Program-made: the position numbers and the translations under genes
In this document: positions 13,029 through 25,000 of the stretch, piece by piece
Layout: the number at the start of each line of letters is the position of its first letter
Position numbering within the stretch: position 1 is the stretch's first letter
The notes under the pieces: generated by a model
The model's database searches: none
Seen by the model: only the letters and a program-made list of their open reading frames with translations
Told to the model about the DNA's origin: nothing
Assembly: GCF_014851395.1 (NCBI RefSeq)
Contig: NW_024041039.1
Span: 31,965,660-32,029,659 of the forward strand
Length of the DNA stretch: 64,000 nt
Origin: Micropterus salmoides
Taxonomy: Eukaryota; Chordata; Actinopteri; Centrarchiformes; Centrarchidae
Reading direction: 5' to 3'

Positions 13029-13087
13029 TTACTGGTCCTTTATGCTGAGCACTGGGTCAACCAGTTTATTATGAACATGCATTAAAC
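13029..13087 (-). CDS. gnpda2: gnpda2 terminal coding exon, 19.4 kb downstream
   Basis: A polypyrimidine tract and acceptor (ctttttaattgtag) precede GTTTAATGCATG. Joined to exon 5 in phase 1 it reads G-LMHVHNKLVDPVLSIKDQ-stop (59 coding bases). The LMHVHNKLVDP motif is diagnostic of GNPDA2, so this small exon is placed with confidence despite the distance. Confidence 0.9.
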
Positions 13088-16000
13088 CTACAATTAAAAA
13101 GAAAGGGGAAAAAATGAAATAGAATATTAGATACACATACCGTTGTGCAGAAAATTACAGAAATTACAATACTCTTTGTAATATTGTGCAACAACAGAGG
13201 ATGCTATAGATAATTATAAAATCAGGAGTACGAGACAAGGTAGAAGGTTGTTTATTAGTTATTATATAAGGCTGCGTAACGAAACAAAATTTGCAGTTCC
13301 TTCCTGCTACACACTCAACATTTAATTAAGTGTAGGTAGTGTAGTATTAAAATATGGTAACATAAAATAAAATTAAACAATACAGTTATTTATATACATA
13401 TATACATACACGCATAAACCCCAAACATTCCAACAACAGTGCATTTTTTTAATTTGCATCTGGGGTGAATTTAAACAGCAACAACCAGATGATATCATGA
13501 AAGTTTCATCTTCACATTAAAAAGTCTGAGAACAGAGTCCATCTTGACTGCATTTGTGCACCAGAGAGTCCTCTCATCTTGCCGGAGTCTTGCGCTGACA
13601 GCTCAGAACATGGACCAACTGCTGAGTGCTTGATCAGGTCTCTGTAACGATGTGGACAGTGTCGAATTCCGTTGCTTGGTCAACATGAGTGCCATTTTGT
13701 CCAGACCAGATCTTTAGGAGCAGAATGAAGTCAAAGTTGGGCCAGCATGGCTCCTCTGCTGGCTCTCTTTCCTCTCTGAGCGATCACCGCACGCACCATG
13801 GTGCCTGGTCGTTTGGGCCGGGTGGATCGTGGTCTACTGCTCTTTCATCAAAAACCCCCGTTTTCATCTTCCAACGAAATGTATTTTATGTCAGAGGTAA
13901 TGCATGTTTTGGAAATAAAGCCAGAAAAAACAGATAAAAAACAAAAGTGTAGCGAAGTTTCAAGAAGCTACCGGCTGCTTATACAAGCACTGTCAGTAGA
14001 GTTCAACATATGTAGTAAAAAGGTAACAGACAATTAAATTTTAACCAGTTGATTAGTCTAAAAGTAGGACAAAACTCAGAAAACAGTCAAAATGATGTGG
14101 TTAATGTCAAACCCAGCGCATCAACAAACGAGGTTGACGAGGTTTGCTGACGTACTGTGGTAAGCGTGTCGACTCATTTCCGTTTAGCGACTTTAGCTTA
14201 GCAGCTAGCTTCTCCCTCTCTCTCTTGCTCTCCTACTTTCTCCTGCTCGGTGTGTCAGATGTTCAGTTACTCCTCTGCCTCCTTTAGCGGCAATGGTACG
14301 TGTAATAAGTGTAGTTTATTTGTAGACATGGAGGCGAGGCTCAGTGATTTAGAACCTTGGTAGATCAGTCTTTAGCTACTGTAGCTAGCCAGTCCCCGGT
14401 AGTCGGTGCGGAACGGCCTGAGTCCACGGGGCACCACCAACCTGTTCACGTTTCTAACAGATTTTCCCCACTCAGCGACACACCCGCTGAGAAACCAACT
14501 CTGATCATTGGCAGCTCCATTTTGAGAAACGTGAAGTTAGCGAAGCCAGCGGCCATAGTTAAGTGCATCCCTGGGGCCAGAGCGGGCGACATTGAGTCTT
14601 ATTTGAAACTGCTGGCTAAGGATAAACGTAAATACAGTAAGATTGTTATTCACGTCGGCGGTAATGACTCCCGGTTACGCCAATCAGAGGTCACTAAGAT
14701 TAATGTTGAGTCGGTGTGTACATACGCAAAAACAATGTCGGACACCGTAGTTTTCTCTGGACCCCTGCCAAATCTGACCAGTGATGACATGTATAGCCTC
14801 ATGTCGTCATTCCGCCGCTGGTTGTGGAGGTGGTGTCCAGCAAACGATGTGGGTTTTGTAGATCATTGGCAGACTTTCTGGGGAAGACCTGGTCTGATCC
14901 GGAGAGACGGCATCCATCCCACTTGGGAAGGAGCAGCTCTCATTTCTAGAAATCTGGCCAAGTTTATTAGTGGACCAAATCCATGACAACCCAGAGTTGA
15001 GACCAGGAGTCGCAGTCTAACACACTTCTCTGCCCTTCTAATTCAGCAGTTACCCACCCAAAACCCTACGCAGAGTCGCAGTCTAACACACTTCTCTGCT
15101 CCTCCATTTCAGGAGTTACTTAGTGAAAATCCTATAGTGATGGTGTCTGCCCCCCGACCATCGAAATTATTTAAAAAGGTAAACAGAAGAGGAGCTGTGC
15201 ATAAAAACCTCATAAAAATTAAAACCACAAGAGCAATAGTGCAAACGAATAGGAGAGTTAAATGTGGACTCAAACATCAGATCTCTCTCTTCTAAAGGTG
15301 TCTCCAGGATGCGATCTTTATATTTATACTTTGTGTAATCTCTTAATATGTTTATTGTTATGCATCAAAATACCAAAGCAAATTCCGTGTATGTGAAAAC
15401 CTGCTTGGCAATAAACCCAATTTTGATACTAAAACAAATTGTTGATCCATTGATCCATTGTAGCCTGTTCACACTGACTTATTACAAACAAACAAACAAA
15501 CATGAAGTCACATGGACTGACAGGTACCTCATTCACACTCTACAGATTTGGTGATCAACAGTGCTACGTGGACCCACTAGGGGAAATTCTGGTGACTGGA
15601 ACTCACCAAGAAATAACTGACTATGACCACTATTAGTCCTAGAACTAGACCTCAACTATTAGAAATAATGAAAAACAGAAATAGGAGTAAAGAAAGTGAA
15701 GTCTTATCTGTGATATGACAGTGAGGATAGTTAGTGAAAACAGAGCTCAGAAACAGCATCGAGCTGAAGAGAAACCAACAAGGAGAGAACAAAAACAAAC
15801 ACAGAAGAGGATAGATGGCCACAAGCAAGTTACAGCAAACTACTGGATACTGAAATCAAGTTTTTGCATTTATTACTATAGAACAAGTCCCTGCTGAAAC
15901 ACTCAAGCTAATAGCTAACAAGCTAACACTGGACTGTGGTAACCTAGCAACAGCATCAATAACAGCAGTAGTGCTGTTTTAGGGCCTGTCCACCAAAGCG

Positions 16001-19000
16001 TTTTTTTCTGATGCCAGCATCTTTTTTTTCAATTCATTGCAATGGGAGTTTCTTTTCTGCGCTGGGCGCTAAGCGTATTTTTGAAAGTTGAAAAATGTTC
16101 AACTTTGGGAAAAACGCTGAGCTCGTCACTGTCACTGTTTACCCAGCCGTCCGAACACAGTGCAGGAGGGGCAGGACAAACACTGCACCGAGCACATCCA
16201 ATCTTGAACAAAACGATGTGCCTACTCACCGAGGTGTTTCCTCGTCTGAAAAATCTCATGAACCCACGTACAGAGAGTCTGTGTTCTCCTGATTCAGCTT
16301 TCTCCTCATGCAGAGCAAAGGCCAGAGCAAGTAGGCCGACATACTTTGTGGTGCCATTTTTACATTCACTAAAATTAAGTAGGCCACCGAACAGCAGGTG
16401 GTGTTTTCACCTGGCAAAAAAACGCTTTGGTGGACACGGGTCCTTAAACAGAACACAGAAGCTTGAAGATCAACAGGTGTATCACGATGTCTACACACTC
16501 TGAAACCATTTAATATCCCCCAGCTATCAAAAGCAAAGCTGCAAAAGGAAAATATAAAAAAAACAATACTTCGAAAAAGACCAGAAATCCTATTCCTGGA
16601 TCACCACAAAGATGGAAGGTGTAGGAGCCAGGTATGGGTTCTTGAACACTCACAATTTTTTGGTTGCTCACAGGCTTTAGTCACGTGGTGTGGTGTCATT
16701 TTTGCTGACAATTATAGGTATCTGGAGTCCTCTGACAGAGCTTCCTGAGGCCTTTCTTCGTTGTGAACTAGCTCTGAAAGAGGTCTGCTTGGATGTTGAC
16801 TGATTTCTGAAAGCCATACTTTGCCATCCTCAATAAATCCTTGATTGATTTTGTTGATGCTTGTGAACCATTTATTTTCTTTTTCTTGTTCAGCAGATGG
16901 AAGTAAATGCATCAGAGACGTGTGCAATTCAATAGCATTTTCAGACAACTGCTCCAAAACATCCAACTGTTGCTTAACCTCTAAAGCATTTGTTTCATCT
17001 CTCTCTGTCGGAGGAAAAAGGAAAAGTTAACAACAGTCAAGAATCTGAATCTCATCAAAATCCTCAACATGACGGCCAGGATGAAATATTACCAAGTGAC
17101 AGTATATCAAATCAAGGCAACAGAAACTCAAAATCCAATATCTCCACAACTTCAACTGCACATATCAGAGCAGAGACTTAAGGTTGCTCAAAAAAAAGCA
17201 TGCTCTTGAGGAACAGGAAGAAAAAATAAGAAAAAGGAAAGAACAACTTGAGGCTGATATAGCTACATCAATGGCAGAAATGGCTGTCTTAGGAGCCTCT
17301 GGATCTGGTGTACGGACTGCTGCTTCACGGCGATCAGATGGAATGAAGTCTCATATTGAGAAAAATTAAAGGAAAACTGAAGCTCCTAATGTTGATGCAT
17401 AGACTTTTGTTCCACCTAAACCTGAAGACTATGGAAAAGGAAGATCATTACTAGTGCTGGGCAACGATTAAAGTTTTTAATCGCGATTAATTCCATCACC
17501 TTTACTGTCTGTACCTCTGTGTGTATATTGTGTAGGCTGCCTCCCTCCCCTCTCTTTCCTCACAAGTTGCCATCAGAGTCCAGTTTTCTTGTTTTGTTTT
17601 TTTCTGAACAGGTATCAGCATCAGGTATCTTTTATCAGGGAGCAGCAGAAACAGTCTGTTCAGTAGGGTTGGGAGTGAAACATCGGGATGGACGACGGCA
17701 TGGGGGAGGTGGTGTAGCGGGGTCGGGGCGTGTGTTCACTCGCACAGACTTCACTTGTTTAAAAAAACCTGAAATGAGATTACAAGTCACGGTGGATATT
17801 TTATAAGCACAGACCAGGTAACCTTCAGAGCAACATTGAACACAGGGTGCAGATGTTGGTTTCGGCTGTTTGAGTTGTTTGATAGGCTGCGTCATTAACA
17901 AGCGAGCGGCTCACCTGCTGCCGTGACAACGGATCGAGGAATATTGAAAATAGATGACAGTGTAGTCTGCTGAGGCCTCCCTCCACTGCTTGTTTGGTTG
18001 GGTGATTTGCAGGCTGATCAACATCCCGCCCCTCCTGTGAGCCATGGTTTGACTGTATGTGTATTCAGAGCCAGTGAGAAAGGGGCTTTCAAATTAATAA
18101 TAATAAAATAAAAATTGCGTTAACGTGCAATAAAATAATTGTCGGCGTTAATTAATTATTGTGTTAACGTGATAATAAACACAATGGGTCTGATGGACAG
18201 ACTGAATCTCTCTGGAAGAAATACAAAGATTCTTTTGCGCACCATGGGCCAAGAGAAAATTGGGGACAGTTGTATTGCTTGGAAGTGGCTGGATTGGACT
18301 GTGACTTGTATTGTGAAATGCCAGACATCTTTCACACAACACAACACAAGATGCCTGTCAATGTGAGTAACATCCCATGACAGCAAGATCTGGAAAAATG
18401 GCCTCATCTGAAACGTGTCTACCTGTCTGAGATAGACGAAGAGGTGGAACTGTTAATAGGCATGATTGTTCCAAGAGCATTAGAACCACTGGAAGTCATC
18501 CGGAGTGTGGATGAAGGACCATATGCTATCAAGACCATTCTTGGCTGGACAGTGAACGGACCGCTTGGTGGAGAATACTATGATGGACCCGAGTGTCAGC
18601 CTGTTACCATCAACAGAATATCTGCTGTTACACTTGCAGAACTCTGGAAACATCAGTTCAAGACAGACTTTCCAGAATGCAGTCAGGATGAACAGCCAGG
18701 GCTGTCAAGAGAAGACTACAAGTTTGTGGAAATGGCTAATAAGACTGTGAAACTTTACAACTTTACGGCCATTACAGCATTGCTTTACTTCTGAAGAACA
18801 GAAGCATGAGCCTAACAATCGCAGGATTGCAGAACAACGTGCCCTTAACCTGAAGAGTAGGTGCATCAGGGAAGTTGCATTTAACAAGGACTACACAGTC
18901 TTCATGAACAAACTTACAAAACATCAAACAAATATAAGTTGGGATATGCAGAAAGAGTGCCTGCTACAGATCTGGAACATAGTGACGGCAAGGTTTGGTA

Positions 19001-22000
19001 TATTCCACACCATGGGGTATACCATCCCAAGAAAGGAAAAATCGGGTTGTCTTTGATTGTGGAACATCATTTCAAGTTGCATCACTCAATGCACAGCTCC
19101 TACACGGTCCTGATCTGACAAGTACTTTGGATTGGTTGGAGTCCTAACCAGGTTCAGGAAGGAGCCTGTTGTGCTGATGTCTGACACTGAGGCTATGTTT
19201 CATCAGGTACCAGAGGGCCAGAGGAAGATGCACACCTATTGAGATTTCTCTGGTGGCCCAGTGGATACTTCAGTCAGTGTTTGGAGGAGTACAGGATTGT
19301 TGTCCATTTGTTTGGGGAAACATCTCCAAGCTGTGCTAACTTTGCTCTATGAAAGTGTGCAGAAGACAACAGAGAACTCTTCAGCCAGCAGGTGATTGAG
19401 ACCATCATGCACAGTTTCTATGTGGACGACTGTCTTGCTTCTGTTGCTTCAGAACTGGAAGCAATATCCCTCTACAAAGATCTTGGAAACATCTGTGCAA
19501 AGGGTGGCTTTCATCTAACAAAGTGGGTAAGTAACAGTCGCAGGGTGCTGGCAGTTATACCTGAAGAGGAGAAAGCAAATGAAGTTAAAGACCTGGATTT
19601 GGATCAGAACATGCCAACTGTGGAAAGAGCACTGGGGGTGCAGTGGTGTGTTCAATCTGACACCTTTAAGTTCAGCATAACCATTCAAGACAGACCATTG
19701 ACCCGTAGAGGTATCCTTTCAACTGTCTATGTTCTATGACCCTCTGGGAATCCTATCTCCTGTGGTTTTTACAGCTAAACGGATACTTCAGGATCTATGT
19801 CAGAAGGGGCTAGGTTGGGATGACTCTATACCAGCACTGGTTGCCCAAGAGTGGACAGATGATCCACAAAGTAGAGTAGACTATTCAAGTGGCAGAAGTG
19901 TCAGCAGGGCAGGCCTGGGGCCACTGTGTGAATCGGAAAAGCTTTGTGGTAAAAGTACTATAGTCAAGAAATCACTTTGGGACAGTGGATTTCTTATAGG
20001 TCTGGGACCTACTGCTGAAACCGTTCTTTTGGGTCTGGGACCCACAGTAAAATAGAGGAGTGTGAGTCATAAGACTCACTATTAAATAAAATTAAAAAAA
20101 AATTTACTTAAGGCTGCTATTCTAGGTGAATGCAAAGTAAATATACAGAGATATATAGATAGAACAATCTTTTCCAGGTACCCAGCTACAAGGTCCTCAT
20201 AACACAAGACTTAAACAAACCTCCCAAATTTAAAAACACAAGAGACAGCTAATTCTAAATTTAAAAGAAAAAAAAACCCTAAAAGGTTAATTCTTTATTA
20301 CATTCTGGGAATTAAGGGTTATTTAAACACTACGGAAAATGGGTTCAAATAACCGTAAGAAGGAATAAGATCCTTCAATAATGAATGCTCCTTTTATTAA
20401 TTACATGATTAACAACCGTGGTAATCGAAGCGCTGACCAACTGGACATTTGGGTAAAAGAGTGTGGCTTTCCCGTCCCGCTCCCAACAGGCAGCTTTTTG
20501 TCTGAGACTAAAAGCTGCCTGTTGAGAGCGGGACGGGTTTGGACACAGGAGCTGAGATGACAGAACAACCTACACATAAATCACATGAGAGCACCCACAC
20601 TGAAGCAGGTGCATATAAACGCACACCTGAACACACAACTCAGGGGCGACATAAACACTCATTAGAAGTTAAGAATTTCAAACTACTCTAAAAGATTTTT
20701 AGTGATTTCCACTTCTGAGAGAATTGTTGTGAGTTTCTGATGCAGCATCACAGCTTGTTAAACTGAGTCAAAGCGAGTTGATATCAGTGAAGGATGCCAG
20801 GAGCAGCAGTAAACTAAACTGACAACTAAACAAAACAACATCCACACCAAAAGAACGAGTGTCTCCACAAGAACTAGGCTGCACATCACATGTACATATT
20901 AGTGCTGATACGACCTTAAGGACAGATGGTTCAGAAACATGAAGATAAAAACACACTAAAGCTGAACTGATTGTATTGGAGCAATAAAAGATGTGCTCTT
21001 TCAGTTACTGTGAATGATCCACACTCTAAAACTCTGCTTCGGAGACCTAACTCAGTTGCCCATGTCCCTCTGGTCAAAGATAAACATGACAGGTGGGAGG
21101 ATTTAGGACCTTGGATGAAAAACATGCTGTGAAGGCGGTGGGTGGGAAAAGACATCAGATCAAAATGTTGACTTTTATAGTCAACTACAGGTACATTGTA
21201 AAATAGTTTCTGTTGTAGTGAATGCAGTAAGAACCAGAAACAGATTTTCTGATGTCAAATTTGATAAGAGATGGAAAAAAAAAGTCATGACAAACAAATC
21301 TTTGTGAAAGACGTCTCTAGATTTAACTCCTTCCTGATGATGGCCATAAAGCTAGCAGATCCAACCTGCAGTCTGTGTCTGAATGATATTGTTTTGGGTC
21401 ATGTGATCACTGCAAAAGGGATAAAGAAAAAGCCCTCTCACCCCAAAGCAAATTGAAGCAATTCAGACCATCCCAAACTGAGAGAAAGAAACAGGTAAAT
21501 GAACAGTTTAGGGATGACAGTGCTCACATTAAGGCAACATGGGAAGAAACCGCACATAGGAAAGGCCTGAGATTTTTTTGTTGATTTAAAACTGGCTCTT
21601 TAATGTCCACCGACCCTCGGTTGACCAGACTGTAAAAAAACTTTCACTTGACTGTTGACGAGAAGGGGGGGTACATGACTTCAGTACTACTACAAGACCA
21701 TGGGGGACGACTGAGACCTGTAGCCTGTTTTCATCCAAACTGGACTCTGTTGCGGCCAAACTGCCTGAGAGCTGTGGCAGCAGCCGAAAAATCAATCATT
21801 GCATCACGTGACATTGAGGGCTATTTAGATTTGACTTTGTTGGCTCTACATGCAGTATCAATGATTTAGCTTGAATGAAAAACCTCTCATATCTCCACAG
21901 CCAGGTGGCTGAGATACAACACTGTATTGCTCGATATGTCTAACATTACTGTTAAGGGATGCACTGTACTACACTCTGCTACTCTCCTCCCATCTCTTGA

Positions 22001-25000
22001 TGGACAGCCACATGATTGTGTTGCAGTGATAACACAAGCCTGCTCCCCAGGGGCAGACATCTCTAACGAATGCAGACATGGAATTTGTGACAATGCAGAC
22101 AATGAAATTGTTTGTGGACAGCTCAGCATCACGTGACCCAGCAACTGGTAAAAACCGAGGAGGTTTTGCAGAAACAACTTGGCATGAGACAATTTTAGCA
22201 AAACTATTCTGCACAAGCAGCAGAGCTAGTTGCACTGACAGAAGCATGTAAATATGCAAAGGACAAAACTGTAAACATATTTACAGACAGCCGTTATTCT
22301 CGGGGTATTACTCATGATTTTGGGAGAGACAAACTGGTGGCTGACCTACTTGATGCTGTACTGTTGCCCAAAATGATTGCTGTGTGTAAATGTGACACTC
22401 ACACTAACAAACTCGATCCTATCTCACAGGGGAATGCCAGAGCTGACCTTGCAGCAAAGGCTGCAGCAAAACAAACTCTAACCACCCAATGTACTTTTTA
22501 ACTGACCGCCAATGACTCCTACAGCTGATTTGCAGGAATTGCAGGCGAGTCCAGAGGAGAGAGCGGTTTGGAAAAAAGCAGGCTGGACATCTTCTGACAA
22601 AGTGTGGTATGGGCCTGATGAGAAGCCATGCCTGCTTAAGTATCCGTTTCCTTATTATGCTAAGTTGACACACGGTAAAGACCATGTATCAAAAGGGAGT
22701 ATGTCACAGGAAATAAACAGGTAATGGTTCACAAAGGGGTGCTACAACTTTGTCAAAAGTTGCATAATTTGTGCAACTAACAATGTGGGGCAGGTGATTC
22801 AGGTCCCACAGGTGGCACACCCACCCCCAGACAAACCATTTGAGCACCTGCAAATGAACTTCATTGAACTGACACCGTCACAGGGAAGAAATATTGTCTT
22901 GTCATGGTAGATATGTTTCCTAAATGGGTAGAGGCATTTCCAACATCTAAACAGGACACTGTGGAAGTTGTAAAAGCTTTGATAAGCCAGATCATTCCTC
23001 GCTGGGGAATCCCAGCTAAGATCTCCAGTGATAACGGCACACCTTTCATTAGCGCAGCATTGAAGAGTGTAGGGGAGTATCTGGGGATTAATTTGAGGCA
23101 ACATTGTGCTTATTATCCAGCTAGCGGAGGTGCAGTTTAAAGAGAGAAGGGGACGTTGAACAACAAGCTTATTAAATGTTGTGAAGAAACAACAAAAGGT
23201 TTAACATGGACAAAAGCTTTGCCATTTGTTTTAATGCACATGAGAAGCCGGATGAGGGGCAGAGGGGGTCTCAGTCCTTTTGAAGTCCTATTTGGCAGAC
23301 CATTGAACACGGGGATTGGGCCGGTAAAAAGACAACTCCCTGATACCAGCCAATGTGAAGATGAAATGTTGAGATATTGTGCTGATTTGTCCTCAGTGCT
23401 CTCTGAAATTCACATGCAGATCAAAAACGCCATCCCAAAGGCCGCAGAGAAGAAACTGCGCGCTCTGGAGCCAGGGGACTGGATCGTAGAAAGAACTGGC
23501 TGGCCCGCAGGTGGACTGGGCCATTTCAGATACTGCTAACAGAAACGTGACCAATCAGGGCTATTGTGCGTGTGCACAGCTCCCTCAAGGAGTGGGAGAC
23601 TCCATACCAGTGAAACCCTGTGACTGTTGTACATACATCCCAGATGTCTCGGACAATATGACTCATGTTGTCTCACACCTGAATGATCTACTGCATGAAA
23701 AAGAAAAACCAGGACTCAAAGAACATTGGGGGATGGGACATGTGGTCATGACTAACAACAGGCGGATGTGCTGATAAAAATGTTGACCCTACTGTCCATC
23801 ATTCTTGGTGCTTTCCTCCTCCTGACATGCTGTGTGATCCCTTGTGCTAGATCTATGATTGCTACAGCAATTAAATCATCAATGTGTCAGTACATGCAAC
23901 TACCAACTGAACTAATTGACTCAATGGAGTGGATCCCACCTTTCTGGGGGGAAGAAAGTGAAGTTTAATCGGTTTAATAATTATTTTATCCTTATATTTC
24001 CTTATATTCTCATTTTTGCTCCCTATATTTCTTATTGTCTATTTCTTATATTCTTACTTAATCACCTATTCTGCAAGTACTGCTAAGGTTACATGAAATG
24101 TTTGTATTCTTATGTTTGGTTAGCATAAAATGCTAAAATGGAGTAATGTAATGGGAATTCCAAACATATTGCATGTAACCCTGGACTCAGGGAGACTCAT
24201 CTGCGATGTGGCACTGAATCTGTGTGAACGTAACAGTCAAAATATCTCTGTTCTCTGTGTTATCCAGACTTCAGGGACAATGTGTCTCTGTGGGATGATA
24301 TGATTGACCCTAAAGCTGGATAAATAACAGGCTTAATCAGCTCTCCTCATTCAATCGAGCATGCATTTACACGGCATATGTGTGTTGCTGTGAGTCCTTC
24401 TGCAGAAGACTTCACAGAAAGCAAAGTGTTTGCCTGAGCTGTTATTTGAAAACTCGAATTGCCATCACAATTCTCATATACATGAACAGGTTACCTTACT
24501 CTATACAGTAGCCATAAGGACATACATTACATAAGGAGCCTGGGAAACCTTTTGTTTATTTGATTATGGTTACCCGACCTGATTCTAACTTTTAACAAGG
24601 TGTCATTCAACTATTTTCATTTATAGATATGGTGCACAGGGGTACTATAGTTTAATTTAACCCAGTTATTTCCAAAACGTAACTTTAAACTTTATGGACA
24701 CTAATATAGATCGATAACGTGGGTTTGTTTATACGTCTGGTTAATTAGCCGATGCCTTTTGACGTCATTACAGTAAATATTGGAGGAAAAGACAAGAGAA
24801 GTTCGGACTGTATTTTCTAAAATGTTACCTTATATATTGTGTAAAACTAAAGTAAAAGTTACTTGTTTGAGGTTTATCTTTCAACGAATAGGTGATAACT
24901 CATCATAATCTTTTGGACACAGTGCTCGAAAGGAAACTTTTCATTTAATTCTCTGTCTTTTAAATACCATAATTTTATTTCTTTTTTAAGGAAAAAAAAG

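Larger units (their letters stand above)
16700..19930 (+). mobile_element. BEL/Pao LTR retrotransposon remnant
   Basis: Recognisable pieces in order are: gag N-terminal part (inverted, 17010-16712), gag coiled-coil part (17028-17399), an inserted repeat (about 17452-18180), protease/early RT region (18182-18794), RT core with YVDD (19392-19739) and the following RT/RNase H linker (19729-19930). No LTRs were identified. Several frameshifts separate the pieces, so the copy is dead. It sits in the last intron of gnpda2, in the antisense direction. Confidence 0.7.
21271..24480 (+). mobile_element. Endogenous retrovirus remnant (pol to env tail)
   Basis: Collinear plus-strand pieces are an RT connection fragment (about 21330-21560), RNase H (about 21586-22500), integrase (about 22510-23530) and the membrane-anchoring end of an env (about 23590-23968), followed by an LTR-like block. 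Gag, protease, most of RT and the surface part of env are absent. Multiple frameshifts and stops make it non-functional. The pol type looks gammaretrovirus-like. It lies in the gnpda2 last intron, in the opposite orientation to the gene. Confidence 0.65.

Noticed and set aside
14357..14986. Host GDSL esterase gene
   Set aside because: The LINE leader, Cys-pair start, and ORF2-like start downstream identify it as L2 ORF1.
16042..16503. 153-aa open frame
   Set aside because: It lies in the non-coding interior and right arm of a MITE and has no recognisable domain.
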